Source: Atopsyche davidsoni
Taxonomy: Eukaryota > Arthropoda > Insecta > Trichoptera > Hydrobiosidae
DNA: 64,000 nucleotides
Direction: 5' to 3'
Assembly (NCBI GenBank): GCA_022113835.1
Contig: JAILWY010000012.1
Location: forward strand, 3,720,001-3,784,000
Each line of letters begins with the position of its first letter. The stretch's first letter is position 1. The notes under the pieces were generated by a model. That model saw only the letters and a list, made by a program, of their open reading frames with translations, was not told where the DNA came from and made no database searches. Positions 51,986 through 62,042 of this stretch are shown in pieces. The position numbers and the translations under genes were made by a program.

Positions 51986-52400
51986 ATTTCCTTCCACGTG
52001 TGCGGTTTTTACATAACCTATCAACGTGTCATTATTGCAGACCGCGCAGATTTTTTTTCATCCCTTCAGCCGAATTACAAGTGCAGGGCCATAATTTCGA
52101 ACTAATCCACGCAACTGTCACACGTGATGGATTACATTCCGGACAGGAGCAACTTTTATTCTTACTCTGCCCTTTTTTCATATATCACGTTACCGCGGTA
52201 CAGAAGTGCACAAATGAGAAAAATATATACCGCGTGAGAAGATAATCTCCTCTTGACAGAATCAGCTTATATTTTTCCACGCCTTCTGCTAAATTGAAGA
52301 GACTTGAGCGAAAAATCTCCACATTTCAAAAAGCGTTGTCGTCGACACGTACACGCTGCGGATACGTGCATCTCATAAATTATTACACTTATGATGTGGC
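51986..52400. promoter_or_regulatory. GC-elevated island, candidate regulatory element
   Basis: Raised GC with CpG words, including GTCGTCGACACGTACACG near 52338 and CACGTG-like E-box words (CCACGTGTG near 51995, CACACGTGATG near 52119). An 81-codon frame (52000-52245) is unrecognised. E-box clustering suggests possible bHLH binding, which is inference. Confidence 0.3.
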
Positions 52401-52420
52401 TTGTGTGATTTGAAAACCTT

Positions 52421-52490
52421 CTCGTGGTCTAGAGGTTGACACGCTCACTTGCTTACATCACGAATTTAAATTCGGCTGAAGTAATTGGCT
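52421..52490 (+). repeat. Decayed tRNA-derived SINE head
   Basis: TGGTCTAGAGGTTGAC (52425-52440) resembles an RNA polymerase III A box in tRNA-like context. About 21 bases later CGAATTTAAATTCGG (52461-52475) stands where a B box of the GGTTCRANYCC type is expected. Spacing fits a tRNA D-arm to T-arm distance. Stems are too mutated for a functional tRNA, so this looks like the head of an old SINE. Confidence 0.45.
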
Positions 52491-52814
52491 TTATGATGCA
52501 TTTATTATTAACATTAACATCAAGGATTTGAATCTGGGTAAAGCATTTTTTATTAACTAATTATTATGACACTAACAAATCAATGAGATAATTGTTTTTG
52601 TAACACAAGGGGGATTTTAAACCACAAATCCACAGTTATTGTGATTTTGTGCAATTACAAATCGAGCTACAGCATATATTCAAACTATTCACTATGTTAT
52701 ACCTAAACTATTTTTTATTTTTGTATATTCAGAAAATCTCCAAACTAGCTATCTAGCAATAAAGCACGTCGGTTTTGCCCCTGCAAGTGAAAAAAATAAT
52801 TTTCGTCCAGTTGC

Positions 52815-52880
52815 AGTCTCAGTGATTGAGCTTGTAAAGTGCCTCACCGCAATGACCGGGATGTGGGCTTAAAGCTTCAA
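52815..52880 (+). repeat. Second decayed tRNA-derived SINE head
   Basis: An A-box-like TCTCAGTGATTGAGC (52817-52831) is followed by CTCACCGCAATGACCGGGAT, which resembles a tRNA anticodon arm and variable region, and by GTGGGCTTAAAGC (52863-52875) in the B-box position. It lies 390 bp from the previous head, in the same orientation, and just before the 62-bp tandem repeat, which could be an expanded SINE body. Confidence 0.42.
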
Positions 52881-52887
52881 AGCTTTA

Positions 52888-53028
52888 AAATCAAAGCTCG
52901 CCATAAATGAAAAAAAGGTAATGCCAAGGTGATAAAATGTAAACTTTTGAAATCAAACCTCACCAAACATGAAATAAGGGTAATTTTGAAGTAGTAAAAT
53001 GTGAACTTCTGAAATCAAAGCTCACCAC
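52888..53028 (+). repeat. Tandem repeat, 62-bp period, about 2.3 copies
   Basis: The word AAATCAAA(G/C)CTC recurs at 52888, 52950 and 53012, exactly 62 bp apart, with the linked words ATGAAA, GGTAAT and AAAATGT(A/G)AACTT conserved between units. Units differ by several substitutions, so the array is not recent. The third unit breaks off at the microsatellite. Confidence 0.8.
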
Positions 53029-53148
<120 letters not shown>

Positions 53149-53685
53149 GTACACAGAGTATATATATAATATATATATCTTACATATTTTAGCTTTTTTC
53201 TGCTTTAATGAGTAAGAAATTATTTTCTTGTTTAAAATATCAAAATTATGATGTCTAAAATTGTTCAAAAAGATAAGAAAAAATGATTTAAAATGTAGAA
53301 AAGGTGTAGAATAATTTAACATGTGAATGAAATACTTTTTTTAATATGAAATGATACAATGTTTGAGTAATATTTAATGTGGGATTAATCAAAGTCGGCA
53401 AATGGTTTAATTGAACCTCTGAAATTTCCAATTTGACCAGAATAATATTCCGGTTCGTTAACTATCAATAAACCACTTTTGCTCGTAAACGAAACCATCC
53501 AAAAGGCTTTGAACTTACCTATTTCGGTACTCATAAACCGTCCGAGTAAACCAACAGAACGATTTAATTTTCACCGATAATTTCGAGATTTAATTAGTAT
53601 TAAATAAAAACTCGCCATGTTACTATGAGAGGATTGAACTATTTTGCATACAAAATTTTAAACTGTATAAAATAACTTTTGCAGT
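53149..53685. other. AT-rich spacer, no gene seen
   Basis: AT-rich. It begins with a further TA-rich patch to about 53179. Nothing else supported. Confidence 0.6.
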
Positions 53686-54085
53686 AAATAATAGTAAGCG
53701 CCCATAAGCCACTCCACCCTCGCAGAGGAAATAGCTCGGGAGTATCATCTGTTTAGGGAAGGCTGCAATACTTTTCTATTACAGCCCTGGCCGCTAAATT
53801 TTCCCAAGTGTTCCCTTAAACGCAACAGTCCGCGCCTAGCGCCACCGCCTCCATTATATCCTTCAGCAAATGGACCGGATGTGCTTTAAATGAAAAAATT
53901 CAGCGCGATTAAGAGTCGTTTCCGCGCATCCGAGCACTTTGTCGCTCGTGCAAAGTCCCTCTGTGTTGTTTTCTTCAATTTTACAGAACCATTTGCCATT
54001 TGGGACTAGTATTTCGTGAGCGTTTTTGCACTTATTACTTTTGTTTTCGCGTTTAGTGGAGCGAACGGGTTGTTTCCACTTTTTC
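53686..54085. promoter_or_regulatory. GC-rich island, candidate enhancer
   Basis: GC- and CpG-rich, especially 53700-53950. A 78-codon minus frame (53863-54099) is basic and unrecognised. Composition and flanks match the other islands. Confidence 0.3.
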
Positions 54086-54690
54086 TGATACTGTGGCAAT
54101 AAATATTTATACTAAGTCAACAAAAGATGTGAATACACCCTACGAACATATTCAAAACAAAAAAATAAATTACAGGTTAAGTAACCAGAAAATTTCTCCG
54201 TGCTGAATAACAAAAACATAGAACATGAACATTCCCTGAAGCTCACGAAACATTAACATGAAGTTGTCTAAGAAATCTAGCTTAATGCCACTTATGCAAT
54301 TCGTGTGAGCACAAAAAAACCCAGATGCTTATTTTAAGTATCATTTTACATTTTACGAATAAAACAAATATTTGGAACAAACTCCCAGACTTGACTCAAG
54401 CGGCCAGGATTAAATTCAATATTACTAACTAAAACAGTGAACTAGCCCCAAGGAAAAATGTGATCGATCGAACAACTTTGTGAACCCAAAATAATAGTTA
54501 ATAATATTTTAAATGGATATAGGACATTTCTGCTTAACCCTTTCTTATACCCGAATTTACACATCATCACAGATATTTAATACAGCAGGCACGTTTATAC
54601 GTAAAAAATAGGTATGGAAGTTTTTATCTGATATTCATCAAAATCAAAGTTGAAATCACGTATAGCTGCTTTTTACTCGAGTTGTAAACT
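54086..54690. other. AT-rich spacer, no gene seen
   Basis: AT-rich, with a perfect GATCGATC at 54462-54469. No feature supported. Confidence 0.55.
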
Positions 54691-55070
54691 TAGCATGCAG
54701 CGCGATTTCTCGGGGGTAAGTCTGGTGCGTAAATTATATCGGCCGGGTTGAAACCCCGCGGTGGGTATGAGCTTCCAGAGCATTACACATTATCTCCATT
54801 AATACATCAAGTTGAGCCACTTTGATGCATAATCTGCACTACATAATCATTGCTTTGACGCACCCCTAAGGCGGGCGGATCATCTCGATTTTACTGCGCG
54901 TTTCGTCACGGGGAGGCAGAGTTATGTCGTGGAGGAGTCACACTCACCCCCCGGCTAATGACAGCTGACAACAATCATCCCGCGGAAACTCACTTGAGAC
55001 ATCTGCCATGTTGACAGTAATGATCGGCTTATCTTGCTTTCGGTACAAACCACCGGATATCCTATCTACC
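54691..55070. promoter_or_regulatory. GC-rich island, candidate enhancer
   Basis: GC and CpG enriched (CGGCCGGG near 54740, GGCGGGCGGATC near 54871, CCCCCCGGCTAATGACAG near 54946). A TAATGA homeodomain-type core is embedded in the last word and a CAGCTG-like E box follows. No open frame of note. One of the more compact and convincing islands. Confidence 0.35.
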
Positions 55071-55204
55071 ACTATGTACAGGACGAACTCAAAAAAAAAA
55101 ACTCTCTGATTTATAAATCAAGACTAACCGATACAAATAAGTTTTCAAAGAATCAACTTATTCAAAAGCAGTTCAAAAAGCTGCAAATTAAATGTTATCT
55201 GTGA

Positions 55205-55240
55205 TTATTTTTGCCCTTTAAAGTCTTCTTCAGACAAGAA
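55205..55240 (-). ncRNA. Degenerate hammerhead-like motif
   Basis: On the minus strand CTGAAGA (55233 to 55227) is followed by a small imperfect stem-loop (GAC...GGGC with a TTTAAA loop), then AAAA in place of GAAA. The first box is intact and the second mutated. Considered a decayed copy, and chance cannot be excluded. Confidence 0.25.
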
Positions 55241-55284
55241 GTATCAAACTTCTATAGGCTTGAACTACAAAAGTACTGATGTCT

Positions 55285-55510
55285 ATTTTTTTAATTGAAC
55301 GTCAATCAAGTGCGTATTTATTACCCATTACGGGTTTATTATATTATTACTAATATGATTAGGCACATTAATTTGTGTGGGATTTGAACCCACGTCCCCA
55401 GGCTTACACGTGGGTTCAAATCCCACACAAATCACGATGATATTTTTCTGAGAATTTCATTAATCATCTTCTATTTGTGAACTTATGTGCCTTAGAGTAA
55501 TATATTATTT
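55285..55510. repeat. tRNA-hairpin foldback repeat, copy A
   Basis: The centre is a perfect inverted repeat, 55371-55395 and 55408-55432 (25 bp each, 12-base loop). Each arm contains a full tRNA T-arm sequence, GTGGG-TTCAAAT-CCCAC, so a pol III B box is present on both strands. Outside it, ATTAGGCACATTAA (55358-55371) on the left and GAACTTATGTGCCTTAGA (55481-55497) on the right are inverted relatives of each other and of the arms of the 61-62 kb copies. The left flank GTCAATCAAGTGCG (about 55301-55314) and the ACCCAT word also match the flank of the 61.8 kb copy. The A-box half of the tRNA is missing. Confidence 0.65.
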
Positions 55511-56020
55511 GATAAAAATCACAACAATTAATAAGTCATTAACATTTTAAATATATAATTCATGCAATTTTTTATTTTATTAAAGATGATATACATGTGG
55601 TTGCAGTATAACTCCTATGTATTCAGAGTTTTAATTTAAAAGGCTCTGATTAAGCACCCATCGAATTTACTAATTAACTCGTGGATTGAATGGGAAGCAT
55701 TTTCAAATAAATCCAGTGGTGAGCCTGTTTTTTAATGAGGAAATGCTTTGAAATTATTTATTTTCGCATACTTTACATACTAGTTTCATGAAATTAAAAC
55801 CATTGGTAGGTTATTTAACATTGTAAATAGCATCACATTACGCATAAATCGATAGTAGAATAGCACTCTCTGCCCAGAAAACCTAATAATTTTTAAAGTG
55901 CCAATAATTGAAAATGGTTCAGAAACCTTAAAAATACTTTTTAAAAAAGATTTTTTTATATACTTTATAAAGCCTACAATTACTAATGAGACATTATGCT
56001 ATTTTAGAACAGCCGCGTTT
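55511..56020. other. AT-rich spacer, no gene seen
   Basis: AT-rich, no supported feature between the foldback repeat and the ribozyme-like motif near 56.07 kb. Confidence 0.55.
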
Positions 56021-56024
56021 TTTT

Positions 56025-56110
56025 CATGAGGTTTCCGCCGTTTCTGGTTCTGGTACATACAAAATCCCTGAAGATGGTTTCCATACCGGAACCAAAAAAA
56101 TGCGACATAA
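56025..56110 (+). ncRNA. Hammerhead-like motif with strong helix II, inverted half-core upstream
   Basis: CTGAAGA (56068-56074) is followed by TGGTTTCC (56075-56082), a short loop and GGAACCA (56088-56094), a 7-bp helix II with one bulge, then AAAA where GAAA is expected. Upstream on the minus strand, GTACCAGAACCAGAAACGG (about 56055 back to 56037) looks like the 3' half of the same core in the opposite direction. The arrangement matches that at 27.1-27.2 kb. The G-to-A change in the GAAA box would be expected to stop cleavage. Likely the end of a Penelope-like element. Confidence 0.42.
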
Positions 56111-56870
56111 GGGGGCTATTGGGGATGAACGCAGCATTTCTACTCTGATAAGTTCTAAATATACTCGTAAATGAGAAAATGCAGTAGTTTATATCGCATT
56201 GCCTACCAAAGCTTATACAGCCTTGGTTCACCACCCACCACTGGAGTTTAATCGTTATCTGTCTAAAACCTCACCTTACACCTTAATACCTCGGGCTGCC
56301 CACGTGATTCCGATAGCATAGCTTTCGGGATCATTGAAGCATCAAAGCTCCTGTACCACAATTGAGTAACTTGAACCGAAATACGATTAGTAATCGAAGG
56401 GTAATTTATAAAGAAACGTTTAATTTTTACTTTTAGGTAGGTATTGCACTATTTATTTACATTTCTCAACATTAAATTCTTCTTCTGCGATATATCTTTA
56501 TTTAAAATTAAATTTGATCTAAAATCATTTTTTTAGATTTTTACTTATTGACTAATATATATATAGAGTATGCATATCTACTTGCTCTCGATTATTTAAA
56601 AAGTGTAATGTATATAAAAAAAAAAATTATTCGATCAATCTTGAAATATTCCAACCAAGCTATCCATGATTGATATTTGTTAATGAATAGTGAATAATGA
56701 ATGAAAATTAATTATAAAATTTTTTATACGAAAGTGAAAGTGTTTTTTTTTTAAGTATGAAAGCCACTTACACTCCTTTTAATAAAGTTTTTTTTATGAG
56801 TGCTTAATTTCATTGTTTCATCTTGAATATAATACAAAAAAATCCTCATTATTCTCTAAACACTTATATA
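56111..56870. other. AT-rich spacer, no gene seen
   Basis: Frames at 55986-56174 (plus) and 56004-56234 (minus) are opposed products of the repeat just upstream. A mixed-GC patch is at 56220-56350. Nothing else recognised. Confidence 0.55.
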
Positions 56871-57090
56871 AAATTACCGCAGGGGTAAGTGACAGCCTTG
56901 AGCTCGGGGTAAAGTCCTTCATTAAAGTCAGAGGCGGAATGCCGCCCGCCCAGCATTTTAAAAGTTGACTGTGTTTGTTTCTGTCATAAGTAAATCGTTG
57001 TCATCCATTAAAGCGAAGAGTTTCCTCGGCTGAAGTTTCCGGCTGAAACGCCTCCAGGCACTGAAACTAAGCTAACTCAATTCCCCGTAC
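56871..57090. other. GC-elevated non-coding island
   Basis: Raised GC at 56875-56965 and 57015-57075 with CpG words (GCCGCCCGCCC near 56941). No frame of note. A member of the island series. Confidence 0.28.
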
Positions 57091-58425
57091 TTGTGCTTAG
57101 TTTTAAAACAGTAATTTGTTCAATCTGGAGTTATGTGTATCGAAATTTACTACCGATAATCAATTCCTTCAGTTTCTGGAAACGGAACAAAAGTTACTGG
57201 AATTAATTGTACAGTGTATTCTCTCGATAAATCATCCTGCAAACATAGACTTCCACAACACAGCATATGGTCCATGGGGGTACTTTGCGTAGCGGTGTTT
57301 TTTATCATCGATATTTCGAATAGGGGCTCAATAGTTCCGCGACGCCATCTTGGAACGACTGAATGGATATATTTCTCTGTCTATCGCTACTTAAGCTTAA
57401 ATATAGCCCCTACTTACAAAATAAATCTTCCTTTTCTGTATTCACATACCTATGAAATAAATGGAAAAACGGAAATGGGAAAATTGATATCTTAAAATAA
57501 CCCGAATATGATGCTGAAATAAAAAAAAACATGGACACAGATGCATTATCTCCACGCTGAAAATAAAAATATAAAAAGGATTCTTCACATCTCAAAATAA
57601 GCTGTTAATGTATATTTTGTACAAAGTACATTTACATTTTTAATTGCATACACGGTCGGTAAATTATTTACGTAAGCTGTGGTTAAAAATTCGTGTTTCG
57701 GTTCGATACGGTTCAAATGTACTGTAAATTCATTTCTACACGGTTGAACCTGCTAATTCTGTTTCTACACGTGTGAAGGGTCAATTGTCTGTGTAAACAT
57801 ACTCAGTGTCCTGGAAGAATCCGTCTTATTTTTACCACTGGATGATTTACTCATTCAAAAACGTATGGCAGATATTATTAGATAATAATAAATAAATAAT
57901 TAGTTTTGAATATTGCATGTTTACATATAGAATATATATTATTTCAACTGAAATATAATATAAAACATTTATAAATTAACAACAAAAATTAAATTGTTCA
58001 AAGGTATACGTAAAATCTACATAAAATATTTTTTTGATATTGAATATAAATTAACGTGCTAGTTGCTTAAATTTTAAATATGTTTTCAATCATAAATTTA
58101 TTTTTTTATTCGTATTATTATTATAAAAATATTTATTAACTGATATATAAGTTTATATAAGTCGGATTATTGGCTCAGTTGTTAAATCAAGACGTCTTCA
58201 GATCGTGGAATATAGTCCGTTTTATACTAACCAAAAACGATTTGCATTAATACAATTAAAAAGAAATCGAAAAAATATTTGGAATCTGATATTATATATT
58301 CCTAACAAAGTTTATTTCATTGCTCTAAGACGCTTGTGCAAATTTACCGTTCATATTAAAAATAGCAGACAATGGCTTATTTTTTTGTTCATGAGCACAA
58401 TTTCACCGCATAATAATTCTTGATT
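57091..58425. other. AT-rich spacer, weak tRNA-like word
   Basis: AT-rich. At about 58169-58200 GGCTCAGTTGTTAAATCAAG resembles the D-arm of a tRNA-derived repeat, but no B box follows at the right distance. Frames at 57214-57495, 57410-57595 and 58205-58423 are unrecognised. Confidence 0.5.
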
Positions 58426-58700
58426 ATCTATCTCGCGGATTACCGTTTTTTTTCTCTCTCTCGGGAGACGACGTTCAATGCGTTATTAATTGAATAAATT
58501 ATAGCGCATTAATTATCCTGAGAGCTCGAACAAAGGCCGTCAGTCGCTTTATTCCGGGACGTCGGGAAATGATATTAATTTATCACTCCATAAGGTAAGT
58601 GTTTGGACGGAATGTTCAGTTCGACCGAGAAGCCCACACGCGCACACAGCCTCCTTTCCGCGTACGACTAGAGAAAGATTTATCTCCTGCGGCCAAGCAA
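58426..58700. promoter_or_regulatory. GC-elevated island with homeodomain-type sites, candidate enhancer
   Basis: CpG-containing block from 58440 to 58690 with TAATTGAATAAATTA and GCATTAATTA at about 58486-58516, closely spaced homeodomain-type cores within an otherwise GC-rich element. No frame covers it. It is the last island; DNA beyond it is uniformly AT-rich. Confidence 0.35.
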
Positions 58701-61402
58701 CTTGTTTATTGATGATAAGTTGTAAGGGAAGTTTTATTCTTCATAACTATTATTGCGTAAGTACTTTATTTTTCTTGCTCGAGTACGGGGGATATCGGAG
58801 CTCTTTGGACTCTTTGTTCTTGAAAATGTATTCGCCGGAATTAATGCGAGTTGCGATGAATAAGAACTGCGCTGAAATTATTTCAATGTCTCAAAGTTGT
58901 TTGAGAACTTGTAAAACACAATGTGTTTTAACGGTGTATTCAATATTTACAGAATTCATCTTTTACATCAGAGAAAAATATTATGTTAAAATAAATATGT
59001 TAATATCTACGAAGTATTTCAATATTCGCACTATCGTAAAAAATGTTCATTGCCTGATGATAAAAAGGAAAATTTAAAACCACTCATAAAAAATCAAATG
59101 CGGAGAGTCTCATAAATTTGAAAGGTGAAAGGTGTCATATAATCTTTTATCAAAACATATTTTCTAGTTAAGTCTTGTTAAATGTTCTTTTTTTTGTGGA
59201 GTTGAGATTAAATATCACAAAATTGATGAATAAGCATTGACCGCATTATTTTTTTTAAATGACTTTAATGTACTAAAACTAAATTACTACCTATAAATGT
59301 TTAAGATCATAGTAGTAAATGACTATTCAAATATTCATTTGTTGGACATATAAAAATATATTTAAGTATTTGTAGATGTATTTATCTTGTAGTACCCCAA
59401 TTACAAAGTATAATTCAAATCAAACAATTTAAGTGAAATCTAATAATTACATCCTCATATTCAAATAAGACAAATAAATAATTTATTAGTCATTATTTTA
59501 AAAATGTATGCTTATAACTTCATGACTCATTAAAATATTTTTTATAAAACAATAAAATAGGTTTTATTATCAATCGCTTAACAAATAAATAAAATATTCT
59601 AGCATCGAGAAATAAAATATTTGTCTGTTGAAATTTGTTAGTTTACAATAAAAATTAAAGTAATTTCAGTATACTGTTTAAAATTCGAGTACAAGTATTT
59701 GTCACGTATTTTTATAAAAAGATATTTTCTTTGTTGCCTTTACATGGACTAATTTGTTTTAACTGTGGTACTTTCTAATGAACCTAATTAATTACATTAT
59801 AAAGGAGCAATGCGGGGGATTATTTTACAAAACCGTCCTTCAGTAGCTTCTGAAGTAAGGAAGGGTCCTTTCATTAAGTTCAGCATTTTGGGGGTTTCTC
59901 TTGGACTTTATCTTTGTGGTATTTTTGTAATATCCAACACGAATCTAGTTAAACTCCATTCATAAATAATCTTTCAATTCTGAAATCACAGTAAAAAACT
60001 TTATCTTATTAATTCTACGGAAACTATACTCTGTAAAAACAGGTTGGATTTTGAAGATAGTTCGTATATTTAAACTAGCAAAGATTTTTCAAGCTTAACA
60101 TTTTAACAAAATTCTTATTTTAATCTAGAAAATTTATTCTTCCCTTGACTCTATTTTTCAGGAAATTTAAAAGCTTTTTAATAAAATAAGAAGGTAATTA
60201 AGGCGTTTAGGAGTCAAACCTTACATTCTGTGCTATCTTAAATATGAAAATTTAAGAATTCATCATTCTGTGGGCGTAGATAAATTAAGGATACTTTATA
60301 TTAAATATATTTAATAAATACTCCTTATTTTGGTTACTTTGGAGGATAAAATTTTATTTTAATTAAAATTGCTAAAATCTGATTGCTTAAACACTTGCTG
60401 TACACGTATTTATTTTTCAGATTATTAATTATTATTTTAATACGATTTCATAATATTTTTAGTAACATAATATATGTATAATTTTATAGATTCCGTTTTG
60501 TAATTTGCAATGCATTTTATATATTTTATAAGTTGTGTGTTCTTTTCTGCCTCAAATAAGTTACGTTTGCTCTGAGACTTACAATAATTTTCAATAAAAA
60601 AATCTCTACACCCCTGAATACTGTTTTGAGGTAATTTATGGCAACCTGCGTTCTGTGTTCATTATTCATGTGCCATACATATTATTTCTCCTGAGACTGC
60701 ATCCATTATTCTATTTCTCACTTTGTTTCAAATGTGCTACTTTTATTATTACCCCAATGAGCGCCGAGAATGTTTCTGCCAAAAACGCCTAATTTCTTAG
60801 GCACAATAAGAACACAGTGATCATAAAAACCGTTCGAGATATACACCGAGATTGCTTTTGAGGATGATTATATATTTAGACGGCCAATAGAACTCAGTTT
60901 AGACTTTGATCTTCTTTGTACTTCACCCAAGAGTACTCCATTTATACAGAGACCCTTTCAAAATAGAATCGCAGAAGAACTTTCTCAAAGTGTGACTACC
61001 GCTCGAATATTTAGAGCTATTGCATAGATCATATTTAGAAAAAAATCTACTCATTTTTTCATATTTCACCATACTTTATTCTCGTGTTATTTACTATTAA
61101 AAATATTTCTCTGGTATTTTATATATACTTTGCTAAATAAACAAATCCTTAATATCAGCAGTATCGATTTATATGAGAACATTTGATGGGTCTTACAAAA
61201 CCAATTTCCAGTGTTTGTATTCGTTGAAAAGTTTGCGAGTTCTGAAGGTTTAATATTGTATTTCATAATATCTTAGATTATCTCTTGCTTATGAACTCAG
61301 TTCAAATATAGTATATTATGAGCTACAGATAGAGTTCACAACAACCATCTTTTACAATTAATTATTATTATCGAATTACATTTTCGACAAAATGTAAAAA
61401 AA
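58701..61402. other. AT-rich spacer, no gene seen
   Basis: A 122-codon frame at 58709-59077 is the longest here. It encodes a cysteine-, isoleucine- and tyrosine-containing translation with no known domain and no sign of coding bias, so it is not called. Small mixed patches lie at 59810-59930 and 60830-60980. Confidence 0.55.
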
Positions 61403-61636
61403 ATATTTATGTGATTAAGCACATTTTTTCATACATTGAAAACAATTAAAGAAAACTCTCAGAAAATATCATCGTGACTTGTGAGGGATTCGAACCCACA
61501 TCCCCAAGCTTTCATGGCCGGTGCATTTATCCAACTATGCTAACGAGCCACTGCAATTTAGTGAGAATTTTTTAATAATCATATTCTACATATGAACTAA
61601 TATGCTCGGGCTAATCAATATTTAATGATTTGCAAA
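61403..61636 (-). repeat. tRNA-core foldback repeat, copy B1
   Basis: The minus strand of 61553-61476 reads as a tRNA-like core: A box TAGCATAGTTGG (complement of 61531-61542) and B box GGTTCGAATCCC (complement of 61485-61496), with partly pairing acceptor ends (GTGGCT/AGTCAC). The T stem has a mismatch and two extra bases precede the acceptor strand, so a functional tRNA is unlikely. Left (61402-61464) and right (61562-61622) flanks are imperfect inverted repeats of each other, sharing the aligned words GATTA, GCACAT/GAGCAT and TCTCA. The whole unit recurs 406 bp downstream. Confidence 0.7.
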
Positions 61637-61808
61637 CACTGGACTTTTTAATTAAAGTAACAAGTGAAGCATTTTAATATCCAAATCTGGTTTATTTATT
61701 ATTTTTAAAATCTATTGATGTTTAGCCGAGACGCGCACCATTCAATTATATTAATTTTAGATTAATGTCAATCAGAATGCGTTTTTATTTACCCATGCAG
61801 GTATTAGT
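61637..61808. other. Spacer between the two foldback copies
   Basis: 172 bp. Its right part (GTCAATCAGAATGCG then ACCCAT) matches the left flank of copy A at 55.3 kb, so it belongs to the element and makes copy B2 more complete than B1. The left part is unrecognised. Confidence 0.5.
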
Positions 61809-62042
61809 ATATTTATGTGATTAAGCACATTTTTTCATACATTGAAAACAATTAAAGAAAACTCTCAGAAAATATCATCGTGACTTGTGAGGGATTCGAA
61901 CCCACATCCCCAAGCTTTCATGGCCGGTGCATTTATCCAACTATGCTAACGAGCCACTGCAATTTAGTGAGAATTTTTTAATAATCATATTCTACATATG
62001 AACTAATATGCTCGGGCTAATCAATATTTAATGATTTGCAAA
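61690..62042 (-). repeat. tRNA-core foldback repeat, copy B2 (fuller)
   Basis: Positions 61809-62042 are identical, as far as I can read, to 61403-61636. A box is the complement of 61937-61948 and B box the complement of 61891-61902. Inverted arms are at about 61808-61870 and 61968-62028. About 110 bp upstream of the left arm is shared with copy A, which extends this copy leftwards. Identity between B1 and B2 indicates a recent duplication rather than two old insertions. Confidence 0.7.

Noticed and set aside
57680..57715. GAACC...GAACCGAAAC word on the minus strand near 57.7 kb
   Set aside because: It looks like a hammerhead 3' half, but the two GAACC words are direct, not inverted, so no helix II forms, and no CTGANGA box is near.
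58709..59077. 122-codon plus-strand frame
   Set aside because: No domain, signal or repeat pattern that I recognise, and composition follows the AT-rich background. No splice or promoter evidence.
61476..61553. Functional tRNA gene on the minus strand
   Set aside because: A and B boxes are present, but the T stem has a mismatch, two extra bases lie before the acceptor strand, and the anticodon stem pairs poorly. The unit is also duplicated with repeat flanks.
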